A stretch of 64,000 nt of DNA from Pseudomonas putida (GTDB lineage: Bacteria > Pseudomonadota > Gammaproteobacteria > Pseudomonadales > Pseudomonadaceae), in contig NZ_JANHLK010000022.1 in the NCBI RefSeq assembly GCF_028682635.1, forward strand, positions 37,827 through 101,826, in the 5' to 3' direction. A program made the translations under genes and the position numbers. Shown in pieces: positions 53,057 through 61,200 of the stretch (the first letter of the stretch is position 1; every line of letters starts with the position of its first letter). Below the pieces are notes generated by a model. That model saw only the letters and a program-made list of their open reading frames with translations, was not told where the DNA came from and ran no database searches.

Positions 53057-54331
53057 TCAGCCCATCGAACCGTAACGCTTGGCCGCCTCAATCGCCAGGC
53101 CACTGCCGATGCTGCCAAAGATATTCCCTTCCACATGCCGTGCATTCGGCAACATCGCCGAGACGCTGTTGCGCAGCGCCGGAATACCACTCGAACCCCC
53201 AGTGAAGAACACCGTGTCCACCTGATCGACCCGCACATCGGCGTCGGTCAGCAGTTGGGTGACGCTATTGCGCACGCGTTCGAGCAGGTTATCGATGGCC
53301 GATTCGAAAAGGGCACGGCTGAGCTCCACACTCAAGCCGGCTTCGATACGATCCAGCGGTACGTGGCGGTGGTCTGCATGGGTCAGCTGGATCTTGGTCT
53401 CTTCGACTTCCATGGCCAGCCAGTGCCCGGCGCGCTGTTCGATCAGCTTGAACAGGCGGTCGATGCCACCGGTGTCTTCGATGTCGTAGCGCATGCTGCC
53501 CAGGGCCAGCTGGGACTTCTGCGAATACACCGAGTTGATGGTGTGCCAGGTCGCCAGGTTCATGTGGTGGCTGGTGGGCATGTAGGCGCCGCTCTTCATC
53601 CGGCTGCCGTAGCCGAACAGCGGCATCAGGCCCTGCAGGCTCAATTGCTTGTCGAAATCGGTCCCGCCGATGTGCACGCCGCCGGTGGCGAGGATGTCAT
53701 CCTGGCGGTTATCCATGCCCCGACGCTGCGGCGACAGACGCACCAGCGAGAAGTCGGAAGTACCACCGCCGATGTCGACGATCAGTACCAGCTCTTCCTT
53801 CTCGATGGTCGACTCATAGTCGAAAGCGGCGGCAATCGGTTCGTACTGGAAGGAGACTTCCTTGAAGCCGATCTTGCGCGCGACGTCCACCAGGGTGTCT
53901 TCGGCCTCTTTGTCGGCCATCGGGTCATCGTCGACAAAAAACACCGGACGGCCCAGCACCACTTCTTCGAATTCCCGACCAGCGGCGGTTTCGGCACGGC
54001 TCTTGAGCTGGCCGATGAACAGGCCGAGCAGGTCCTTGAACGGCATCGCCGTGCCCAGGACGCTGGTGTCGTGCTTGATCAGCTTGGAGCCCAGCAGGCT
54101 CTTGAGCGAGCGCATCAACCGCCCTTCATAACCTTCGAGGTACTCGTGCAGCGCCAGCCGGCCGTACACCGGGCGGCGTTCTTCGATGTTGAAGAAGACC
54201 ACCGAAGGCAGGGTGATCTTGTCGTCCTCCAGCGCGATCAGCGTTTCCATGCCGGGGCGCAGCCAGCCGACGGTGGAGTTTGACGTGCCAAAGTCGATGC
54301 CCACGGCACGGGCTGGAGATGCGTTGTTCAT
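53057..54331 (-). CDS. yegD: Hsp70-family protein, YegD-like
   Basis: 424 residues. The actin/Hsp70 ATPase motifs are present: GIDFGTSNSTVGW (phosphate 1), VDIGGGTSDFSLV (phosphate 2) and VFFTGGSSGIPALRN (adenosine). The DnaK-type substrate-binding domain is missing, and the ATPase domain carries family-specific inserts (about 240-290, around MKSGAYMPTSHHMNLATWHT). This is the YegD layout, an Hsp70 relative of uncertain function. It is divergent from the J-protein gene cbpA, a suggestive neighbour, but no interaction is shown. Confidence 0.88.
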   Translation of the reverse strand: MNNASPARAVGIDFGTSNSTVGWLRPGMETLIALEDDKITLPSVVFFNIEERRPVYGRLALHEYLEGYEGRLMRSLKSLLGSKLIKHDTSVLGTAMPFKDLLGLFIGQLKSRAETAAGREFEEVVLGRPVFFVDDDPMADKEAEDTLVDVARKIGFKEVSFQYEPIAAAFDYESTIEKEELVLIVDIGGGTSDFSLVRLSPQRRGMDNRQDDILATGGVHIGGTDFDKQLSLQGLMPLFGYGSRMKSGAYMPTSHHMNLATWHTINSVYSQKSQLALGSMRYDIEDTGGIDRLFKLIEQRAGHWLAMEVEETKIQLTHADHRHVPLDRIEAGLSVELSRALFESAIDNLLERVRNSVTQLLTDADVRVDQVDTVFFTGGSSGIPALRNSVSAMLPNARHVEGNIFGSIGSGLAIEAAKRYGSMG

Positions 54332-54426
54332 GTCTTTGCGGTTCCGGTTAAAAAACGGCCGCGCAGTGTATGTCAGTGCGCGACAGATTCGAAGGCCGAC
54401 TATCTGCTAATTCCGGGAAACAATGT

Positions 54427-54454
54427 CTTGAAAGATGGCTCAACACCCCCAAAC
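54427..54454 (+). promoter_or_regulatory. Candidate sigma-32 (heat-shock) promoter of cbpA-cbpM
   Basis: CTTGAAA, 13 bases, then CCCCAAAC: a perfect -35 and a good -10 for RpoH (consensus CTTGAAA and CCCCATnT). It points toward cbpA and leaves a leader of roughly 160 nt. Confidence 0.6.
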
Positions 54455-54627
54455 TACCCTGCATCAAGCTGGTAGCCGCGGAGCACCCGTAAGTCGCACC
54501 GCCCGCTGCCGATAAACTTCTTACGCGCCGCCCGGTCACAACCTTGAGATCGGTCTAACCTTGTGCTGCAAACACGTGCATGCTGGGGCAGGTGGCGCGA
54601 TTTCGATAACGGATGGTGATTCCCGCG

Positions 54628-55572
54628 ATGGACTTCAAAGACTATTACAAGATTCTCGGCGTGGAGCCGACAGCAGACGACAAGGCGATCAAGGCGGCCT
54701 ATCGCAAGCTGGCGCGTAAATACCACCCCGATGTCAGCAAGGAAAAGGACGCCGAAGCCAAGTTCAAGGACGCCTCTGAAGCCTATGAGGCGTTGAAAAG
54801 CGCTGACAAACGCGCCGAATACGATGAATTGCGCCGCTATGGTCAGCATGGTCAACCGTTCCAGGGACCACCGGGCTGGCAGAGCCGTGGCGGTTTTGGC
54901 GGCGGTGGCCAGGACACCGGTGACTTCTCGGATTTCTTCAGCTCGATCTTTGGTAATCGTGGCCCTGGCTTCGGCGGGGCGGAATCACGTCGCAGCACCG
55001 GACGCCGAGGGCAAGACGTGGAGATGGAACTGGGCGTTTTTCTCGAAGAAACCCTGTCGACCGAGTCGAAGAAGGTCACCTTCCAGGTGCCGCAGTACAA
55101 CCCGGCCGGCCAGCATGTGAGCAACACCAGCAAAAGCCTGAACGTGAAGATCCCGGCGGGTGTGACCGATGGTGAACGCATTCGCCTCAAGGGCCAGGGC
55201 GCTCCGGGAGTCGGCGGTGGTGCCAATGGCGACCTGTACCTGACCATTCGCTTTGCGCCACACCCGAAATTCGACGTCGAAGGCGAGAACCTGATCATCA
55301 CCTTGCCCTTGGCACCGTGGGAACTGGCGCTGGGCACCGAAGTCGCCGTGCCCACCCTGACCGGCAAGATCAACCTCAAGGTCCCGGCGGGCAGCCAGAA
55401 CGGCCAACGCATGCGCGCCAAGGGCCACGGTCTGATGAACAAGGCCGGCGAACGCGGTTACCTGTTCATCCAGTTCAAGGCCGTGATGCCCAAGGCCGCA
55501 GACGATGACGTCAAGGCGTTGTGGCAGGAACTGGCCAAGAAAGCCGCTTTCAACCCGCGAGAAAACTTCTGA
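54628..55572 (+). CDS. cbpA: Curved-DNA-binding J-protein CbpA
   Basis: 314 residues. The J-domain (MDFKDYYKILGVEPTADDKA, with HPD in KYHPDVSK) covers 1-70. A Gly/Phe-rich linker with GGFGGGGQDTGDF follows, then the two beta C-terminal substrate-binding domains (LNVKIPAGVTDGERIRLKGQ). There is no zinc-finger region, which separates it from DnaJ. It is a DnaK co-chaperone that also binds curved DNA. ATG 54628 begins the conserved MDFKDYY; an in-frame ATG five codons earlier is less likely. cbpM follows after 23 bases. Confidence 0.94.
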   Translation: MDFKDYYKILGVEPTADDKAIKAAYRKLARKYHPDVSKEKDAEAKFKDASEAYEALKSADKRAEYDELRRYGQHGQPFQGPPGWQSRGGFGGGGQDTGDFSDFFSSIFGNRGPGFGGAESRRSTGRRGQDVEMELGVFLEETLSTESKKVTFQVPQYNPAGQHVSNTSKSLNVKIPAGVTDGERIRLKGQGAPGVGGGANGDLYLTIRFAPHPKFDVEGENLIITLPLAPWELALGTEVAVPTLTGKINLKVPAGSQNGQRMRAKGHGLMNKAGERGYLFIQFKAVMPKAADDDVKALWQELAKKAAFNPRENF

Positions 55573-55595
55573 ACCCAGCGACGGAGTAGCCCATC

Positions 55596-55901
55596 ATGAG
55601 CAGCCCCCTGATCGTTCAACTGGACCTGGCAGAATTCTGTGAGGCGACCGACCTGTCGGACGTCTACGTGATCGAAATCGTCGAACACGGCATCCTCGAA
55701 CCTCAGGGCGGTCAGCCCAAGGATTGGCGCTTCACCGATTACGAACTGACCCTGGCCAGACGCGCCGCCAAACTGCGGCGCGATCTGGAACTGGAATGGG
55801 AAGGGGTTGCGCTGGCGCTGGATTTGCTCGAGGAGGTCCAGCAATTGCGGGCGGAGAACCGGATGTTGAGGCAGCGGTTGGGGCGGTTGGTGGTGGAGTA
55901 G
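55596..55901 (+). CDS. cbpM: CbpA modulator CbpM
   Basis: 101 residues, MerR-like helical protein with FCEATDLSDVYVIEIVEHGI, DWRFTDYELTLARRAAKLRR and a C-terminal coiled coil (LLEEVQQLRAENRMLRQRLG). It binds the J-domain of CbpA and blocks both its co-chaperone and DNA-binding activity. Position directly after cbpA is the standard arrangement. Confidence 0.93.
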   Translation: MSSPLIVQLDLAEFCEATDLSDVYVIEIVEHGILEPQGGQPKDWRFTDYELTLARRAAKLRRDLELEWEGVALALDLLEEVQQLRAENRMLRQRLGRLVVE

Positions 55902-55930
55902 TTTGCCTTCGGGGTCTTCGTTGTTTGCTC

Positions 55931-56725
55931 CTAATTCTGGCTTCTAAAATATTTGCTGAGTTTTTGCAGGCTCACTGGTTGCTGCCGGCGTTTCAAATGC
56001 TTACTAAGGTCCGCTAGCTCCACTAGCTCCACACCATCACGACCTATATCAACTCCTTTTTCAATTTGATCTGGAGGAGTAGGAAGAGGGCGGGTGACAG
56101 GGTTAAAATACGTGTTTAGTGGTCCTTGATGATCAATTGGAACATTCCGTGTTGCAGGGTTCGTCGGCTTAAGAGATCTATTTAAGGGGGGACCAGGCAA
56201 GGCGGGAGGGACTGAGGGCAGCGGCAAGCTAAATTCAGTGAGGACTTGAGGCGATTTACCTATAGGAATCAGCTCGACCGTAGAAGACGTACGTCTTGGA
56301 GGTGTTAAAACCAGTCGGTTGGTTGATCCCGCGAAAAAGTTTGTTATATTTCCCCACCACTTCGAGGGGTTAAAATGCCCCGTCGGATCCGACCCCATCA
56401 CCGGTTCCCCTTCACAATACGTATACGCATTCAACCCACCCGCCCCAAACGGGCTCCAACTGTCCGGGCTATGAAAGCGCATCAACCGAGGGTTATAGAC
56501 CCGATAACCATTGCCCAGAAAGTACCAACGGGATGCCTCGCGCAATTCACCATTAAACCCCAGGCCCGATACAACCTCATGTTCGGCTGACTGATGCCCA
56601 TAAGCGGAATACGCCATGGGATTGTTTCTGCCACTGATAATTTCGCTGAGCACCGAGTTTTGCTGATCGGTGGCTAACAGGACGGTACGTTGCTGTTTGG
56701 GGGTATCGAGATTTGAGCGGCTCAT
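55931..56725 (-). CDS. Orphan RHS-core protein with a variable C-terminus
   Basis: 264 residues. The first 115 form the RHS repeat-associated core: MAYSAYGHQSA, LGFNGELREASRWYFLGNGY and RVYNPRLMRFHSPDSWSPFG, ending YCEGEPVMGSDPTGH. The remaining 145 residues are Pro-rich, then charged (DIGRDGVELVELADLSKHLK), and match no toxin I know. It lacks the long N-terminal RHS shell and export domain, so it looks like a detached toxin tip or a short stand-alone form. GGAAGG stands seven bases before the ATG, so it is probably translated. No immunity-like gene follows; the next gene is convergent. Confidence 0.78.
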   Translation of the reverse strand: MSRSNLDTPKQQRTVLLATDQQNSVLSEIISGRNNPMAYSAYGHQSAEHEVVSGLGFNGELREASRWYFLGNGYRVYNPRLMRFHSPDSWSPFGAGGLNAYTYCEGEPVMGSDPTGHFNPSKWWGNITNFFAGSTNRLVLTPPRRTSSTVELIPIGKSPQVLTEFSLPLPSVPPALPGPPLNRSLKPTNPATRNVPIDHQGPLNTYFNPVTRPLPTPPDQIEKGVDIGRDGVELVELADLSKHLKRRQQPVSLQKLSKYFRSQN

Positions 56726-56823
56726 GAAGAAACCTTCCCTGGTTGCGCTTGAGGGATATTCGTCTTCTTTCTACTCGCTATGACCGGGATGGGGAACTGG
56801 CAGATCTGATAGTGCACCGCTCC

Positions 56824-56927
56824 CGTAGGAGCTGCCGCAGGCTGCGATCTTTTGATTTTGCCGCTGCATTTTGGCGGCTGATAGAACGTTGAAGATCAAA
56901 AGATCGCAGCCTGCGGCAGCTCCTACA
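56824..56927. repeat. REP pair overlapping the histidine-kinase stop codon
   Basis: Long arms TGTAGGAGCTGCCGCAGGCT with inner AGATC stretches, around an approximately 35-bp centre. The TAG at 56923-56925 (minus strand) is both the kinase stop codon and part of the REP. Confidence 0.9.
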
Positions 56928-58053
56928 GGGGATTGCGTGGCAGCACTACAGTGAATAACGTGCCATCGGCCTCGTTGGAACTGACTTCTATCGTTCCGTG
57001 ATGCGCATCCACCACTTCCTTGACGATAAATAACCCCAGGCCCAGGCTGGTCGACGGCTGCCCAAGCTCTTCGTCGGCGCTGCGCACCAGTGGATCGAAG
57101 ATCGTGCCGATGGCGTTCGCGGGAATCGGCGCTCCGTAGTTATGGACCGTTATGCGAACCGCGGCGGGCTCGCCGTTGAGCGTGACCGTCACATCACGTT
57201 TGTTCGCACCGTGCTGCAACGCATTGCCAATCAGGTTTTGCAGCAACTGACCCAGCCTCCCGGCATCCCAGACCCCTCGAGTATCTCCCTCTACCCTGAC
57301 CGTTGGATCGCACTCCGGGTTACCGGCGCAGGCTTCGGCAATCGCCGCGTGTGCGGCATCGGCAAGGTCCATGGGCTTGGGATCGATTGGCAGGCTCTTG
57401 CCCAGTCGACTGCGTACCAGCTCCAGTAGATCGCTGACCATCACCGCCATGTGCCGGGCACTGCGCGTAATGTTGTTCGCGCAGGCCAGCGCATCGCCTT
57501 CCAGCGATGTTTTACGCATCAGCAATTCAGTGGACATGCTCAGCGCCTGCAACGGCGCGCGCAGGTCGTGGCCGAGTATCGCCAGGAAGATATCCCGCGA
57601 GCGGTTCACCTGTTCGGCATAGGCGGCCGTGGATTCGGCGAGTGCTTCATCGATGGCTTCGTTGAAGCGGATCATGTCCTGGAAATAGGTCAGGTCCGGT
57701 GATTCCAGGCTGTCGACCCACAGGCGAATCACACAGGCCCGCAGGTGGCGGAATTCGCTGGTCATCTGCACCAGGTCGAAACCCACGGTATGCCGCAGCT
57801 CGCCATGGCTGGCACCGGCTTCGTCCAGGCTCGGGGTTTTCTCGGGGCCTTCACCCTTGGCCTTGGCCAGCTGTTCGCTGGCGGTTTGCGCGGTGGTCAT
57901 GTCACGCGCGGCGGCCAACAGAATCGCCTTGGCATGGTCGCGCAAGGCTGCACTGTCCATGTTTTCGGCCGCCGGCGTGATGGTACTGGCGAACTGTTCC
58001 CATTCATCAACGATACGGTCCACGTGTTGCCTGATGAAGTCGGGGAGGCGCAT
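56923..58053 (-). CDS. Soluble sensor histidine kinase
   Basis: 376 residues without membrane segments. The N-terminal 130 residues are helical (FIRQHVDRIVDEWEQFASTI; HGELRHTVGFDLVQMTSEFR), similar to RsbR-type or globin-like sensor regions. The HisKA phosphoacceptor is His162 in LAILGHDLRAPLQAL. The ATPase domain has the N box LLQNLIGNALQHGANK, a G1-like AIGTIFDPLV region and G2 STSLGLGLFIVKEVV. No response-regulator gene is adjacent, so its partner is elsewhere. The C-terminus PRNPL ends on a TAG that belongs to a REP unit. Confidence 0.9.
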   Translation of the reverse strand: MRLPDFIRQHVDRIVDEWEQFASTITPAAENMDSAALRDHAKAILLAAARDMTTAQTASEQLAKAKGEGPEKTPSLDEAGASHGELRHTVGFDLVQMTSEFRHLRACVIRLWVDSLESPDLTYFQDMIRFNEAIDEALAESTAAYAEQVNRSRDIFLAILGHDLRAPLQALSMSTELLMRKTSLEGDALACANNITRSARHMAVMVSDLLELVRSRLGKSLPIDPKPMDLADAAHAAIAEACAGNPECDPTVRVEGDTRGVWDAGRLGQLLQNLIGNALQHGANKRDVTVTLNGEPAAVRITVHNYGAPIPANAIGTIFDPLVRSADEELGQPSTSLGLGLFIVKEVVDAHHGTIEVSSNEADGTLFTVVLPRNPL

Positions 58054-58292
58054 GACCGGTTTCCTGCTGGGAATGTAGGGGGGATCTTAGCCTCTTTACC
58101 GCCGGGCAAAAACTACCGCTGAGGGATGGATCAGGTCCGGGGGCGATAGGGTGGTATCTATTTATTTTTCCGGTTCTCGAATTCGATCTTGTCCTGGGTC
58201 TTTTCTGGGTTGTTCCAGCAGGATTTTAATCTTTTGTTTTAGAGGCGGTTGAATAAGCTGGGGCACTACTCATCGCATAAGGATTTGCGAAA

Positions 58293-61200
58293 ATGACTGT
58301 ACTTCATTCGGATTATTTCGCTGAGAAAGTGCCAGCCCTGATAAAAAATGCTTCGGCTTCAAGGTTGGCATCGGTTACGCAACTGACGCCCGGTTTTCCG
58401 GACTGGTACATCAAGGCATCGGCGATTGATCGTCGATACTTGCAACAACTCATACAGGAGCGCTGGCGTTTACAGGATGTTGTTTCTGATGCGGTCGGTA
58501 ATCTGCAAACCGACATCAATGAGTTTGCCAAGCCCTTACTGACCCAAGCCCTCAGCGACGAGCTGAACGTCGAACTGGATGTCAGCACGACTTCATTGCG
58601 CCTCTATGTTCCCGCCCCGCTCGGCATTGGCATCGACACCCAGGCCAGCCGGCTCAGGCAATCGTCGTTGCTGGAAGCCGCCCTGCATAACTTTGAGTTG
58701 TCTGAAACCCTCGAAGGCGCCTTTCGCGACGGCTCGGGCATCTTCATCAAAGACACTGAAGGGGAACTTCAGCGTCATGAATGCAGCGTCGAAAAGTTCA
58801 CCACGTTGTGTCGCAAACTCGATATCGGCGCGCAGTATCAGCAACACATCAAGTCTCTGCTCAAGCCAGCTGTCACTGCTGATCGACAACTACTTGAACA
58901 ACGGTTCATGGCCCATGAAAGGGCTGCTTTCAGTGAGTCCATGCTCATTGCGCTATTAAAAAACGATATCGACTCCTATACCTTCGGAAAACTGATCGAG
59001 CTGCGGGATGACCAGGACAGCATCCTGTACCAAGGCCGTCCATTGCACTGTCACCGGCTCTCATTGATGGGCACGCGGCTGACGGGCATTGTGCTGTTCA
59101 GTGCGCTGGCCGATCCCACGCTAATAAAACAGGCTCTCGAGGAGCTGGTTCCGGAGCAGCTGCAACACCTGATCGACTGGTCTCGTCGCCTGAAAATTTT
59201 GCCGGGGTATGAATATGACCAGTTCAAGACACTCCAGGCCTTTTTTGCCAATGGCCCGACCGGGGTGGTCGAGGAAATGGTTCGCCGTAACGATATCCAT
59301 GAACAAAGTCGGCTGGACGGGACATTGATCGCCTACATCCCCGGCGACCCGGATCATCCGCTCAGGCAATACGACTCTTTCACCGACTTCATGAAGGAAC
59401 TGACGAGCCAGTTGCGCTCGGCTCAGTACCAGGAGTTCTTCAGCCGGTTCGTGCCGCACAAGGATAAAGGACGCTTCTTCGCACGGGTCAACGAGCGCTT
59501 CAGCACCTTTACCTGGACACAGCGCGAGCCGCTGGACATGGGCCCGTGGTGGCGCGAGACCGCCGTCGAGAACCCGGATGCCGAACCCATCACCAACCTG
59601 ATCGAAGGCGATTTCTGGGTGCATTTCTGTGCCTGGCGCAGAGACAAGGCGATTGCCGATGCGCGACAGATCGCCGTGCCCACGGGCGATGAAGACGCCA
59701 CCGCGCGCTGGAAACGCCTGACCAGTTACCTGGACATTGGCTGGAACCTGTTCAACTTCGGCGCCATGTTGGTGCCGGGATTAGGCGAAGCCGTGCTGGC
59801 GGTGATGGTCGGCCAGATGATGCTTGAGACCCTGGAGGGTATCGAAGACTGGAGCAAAGGCGACAAGGAAGAGGCCGCGTCTCATCTCACCGCGGTTCTG
59901 ATCAATTTCGCCCAACTGGCACTCATGGGCGCCGGGCATGTGCTACCGGGCGGCACGCCGGTGGCGGTCAAAGTGTCGCCTTTTATCGACCAACTGAAAA
60001 AGGTCGAGCTGCCTGATGGCAAAACCCGTCTGTGGAACCCTGATCTGAGTCCCTACGATCACAAAGTGTCGTTGCCCAACGACTCCAAACCCAACGAACG
60101 AGGACTGCATCGACACAACGGCCAGGACATCCTGGCACTGGGTGGCAGGCATCTTGAGGTCAAGGAAGATCCGCAGACCGGTCAACCGCGACTCAGGCAC
60201 CCGAACCGGCCGACAGCCTATCAGCCAAGAGTGGAACATAACGGTGCCGGTGCCTGGCACACCGAGCTCGATCGCCCGGTCGAGTGGGACAAGACCGAAC
60301 TGATGCGGCGTCTGGGCCCTTCTGTCGATGCATTTTCCGATCAGACGCTGGAACAGATCCGTATCGCCAGCGGTGTCCAGGAAGATGTGCTGCGCAAGCT
60401 GCAAGTAGAGACACAGCCGCCACCGGCGGTGTTGGCCGACACCCTCAAGCGCTTCAAGGCGTATGCCGATGTGCGCACGCTGGTGGATCAAATACGGCTC
60501 AATCAGGTCGCGCCGCAATGGGCGGATCACCTGCCACCCTTGATGACAGAATTGCCGCGATGGCCCGAGTACAAAGCCATCGAGCTGTTCCGCGGGCCGG
60601 AGTTGTGGGGCGATTCCATCGTGCACGGCAACCAGGAAACTGTGCCTGCACACCGCGTGAAGCTGACCTTTGCGCAATTGAAGGCCGGCGAATTATCTGA
60701 TCGCGTGCTGGACGCTTTCAGCGAAGAGGAGATCCAGCAGGTACTCGGTCGGGATATCGGCGAAGACCGGCAGGTGCAAATCGATGCCTTGCAGGAACGT
60801 CTGGCCATGTACTCAGAGGAGCAGAAAAAGCGACTCTTCGAGTCATTCTACAAGCACGCAGCGGTCGAGACCGACGCTAACGTGGCCTGGCTTCAGGACG
60901 CATTCCCGCAACTGCCGACCAGTGTCGCCAGGGAGCTGTTGGCGCAAGCCTCGCCAGAGGAACTGGCGGTGATGGCCGAGCGCAAGCGCGTACCGTTGCA
61001 TCTCAAACATCAGGCTCGGGCGGCGTTGCTGGAGGTGCGGCTGAACCGCGCTTATGAGGGGCTTTTCCACGATGAACTGCAAAACCCGGACACTGAGCGC
61101 CTGGTTCTGCGAACGCTTGAGTCGCTGCCGGGCTGGTCTGCAGACGTGCGTATCGAGGTGCGCAACGGTACCGCGACAGGCGCGCTGGATGACAGTATCG

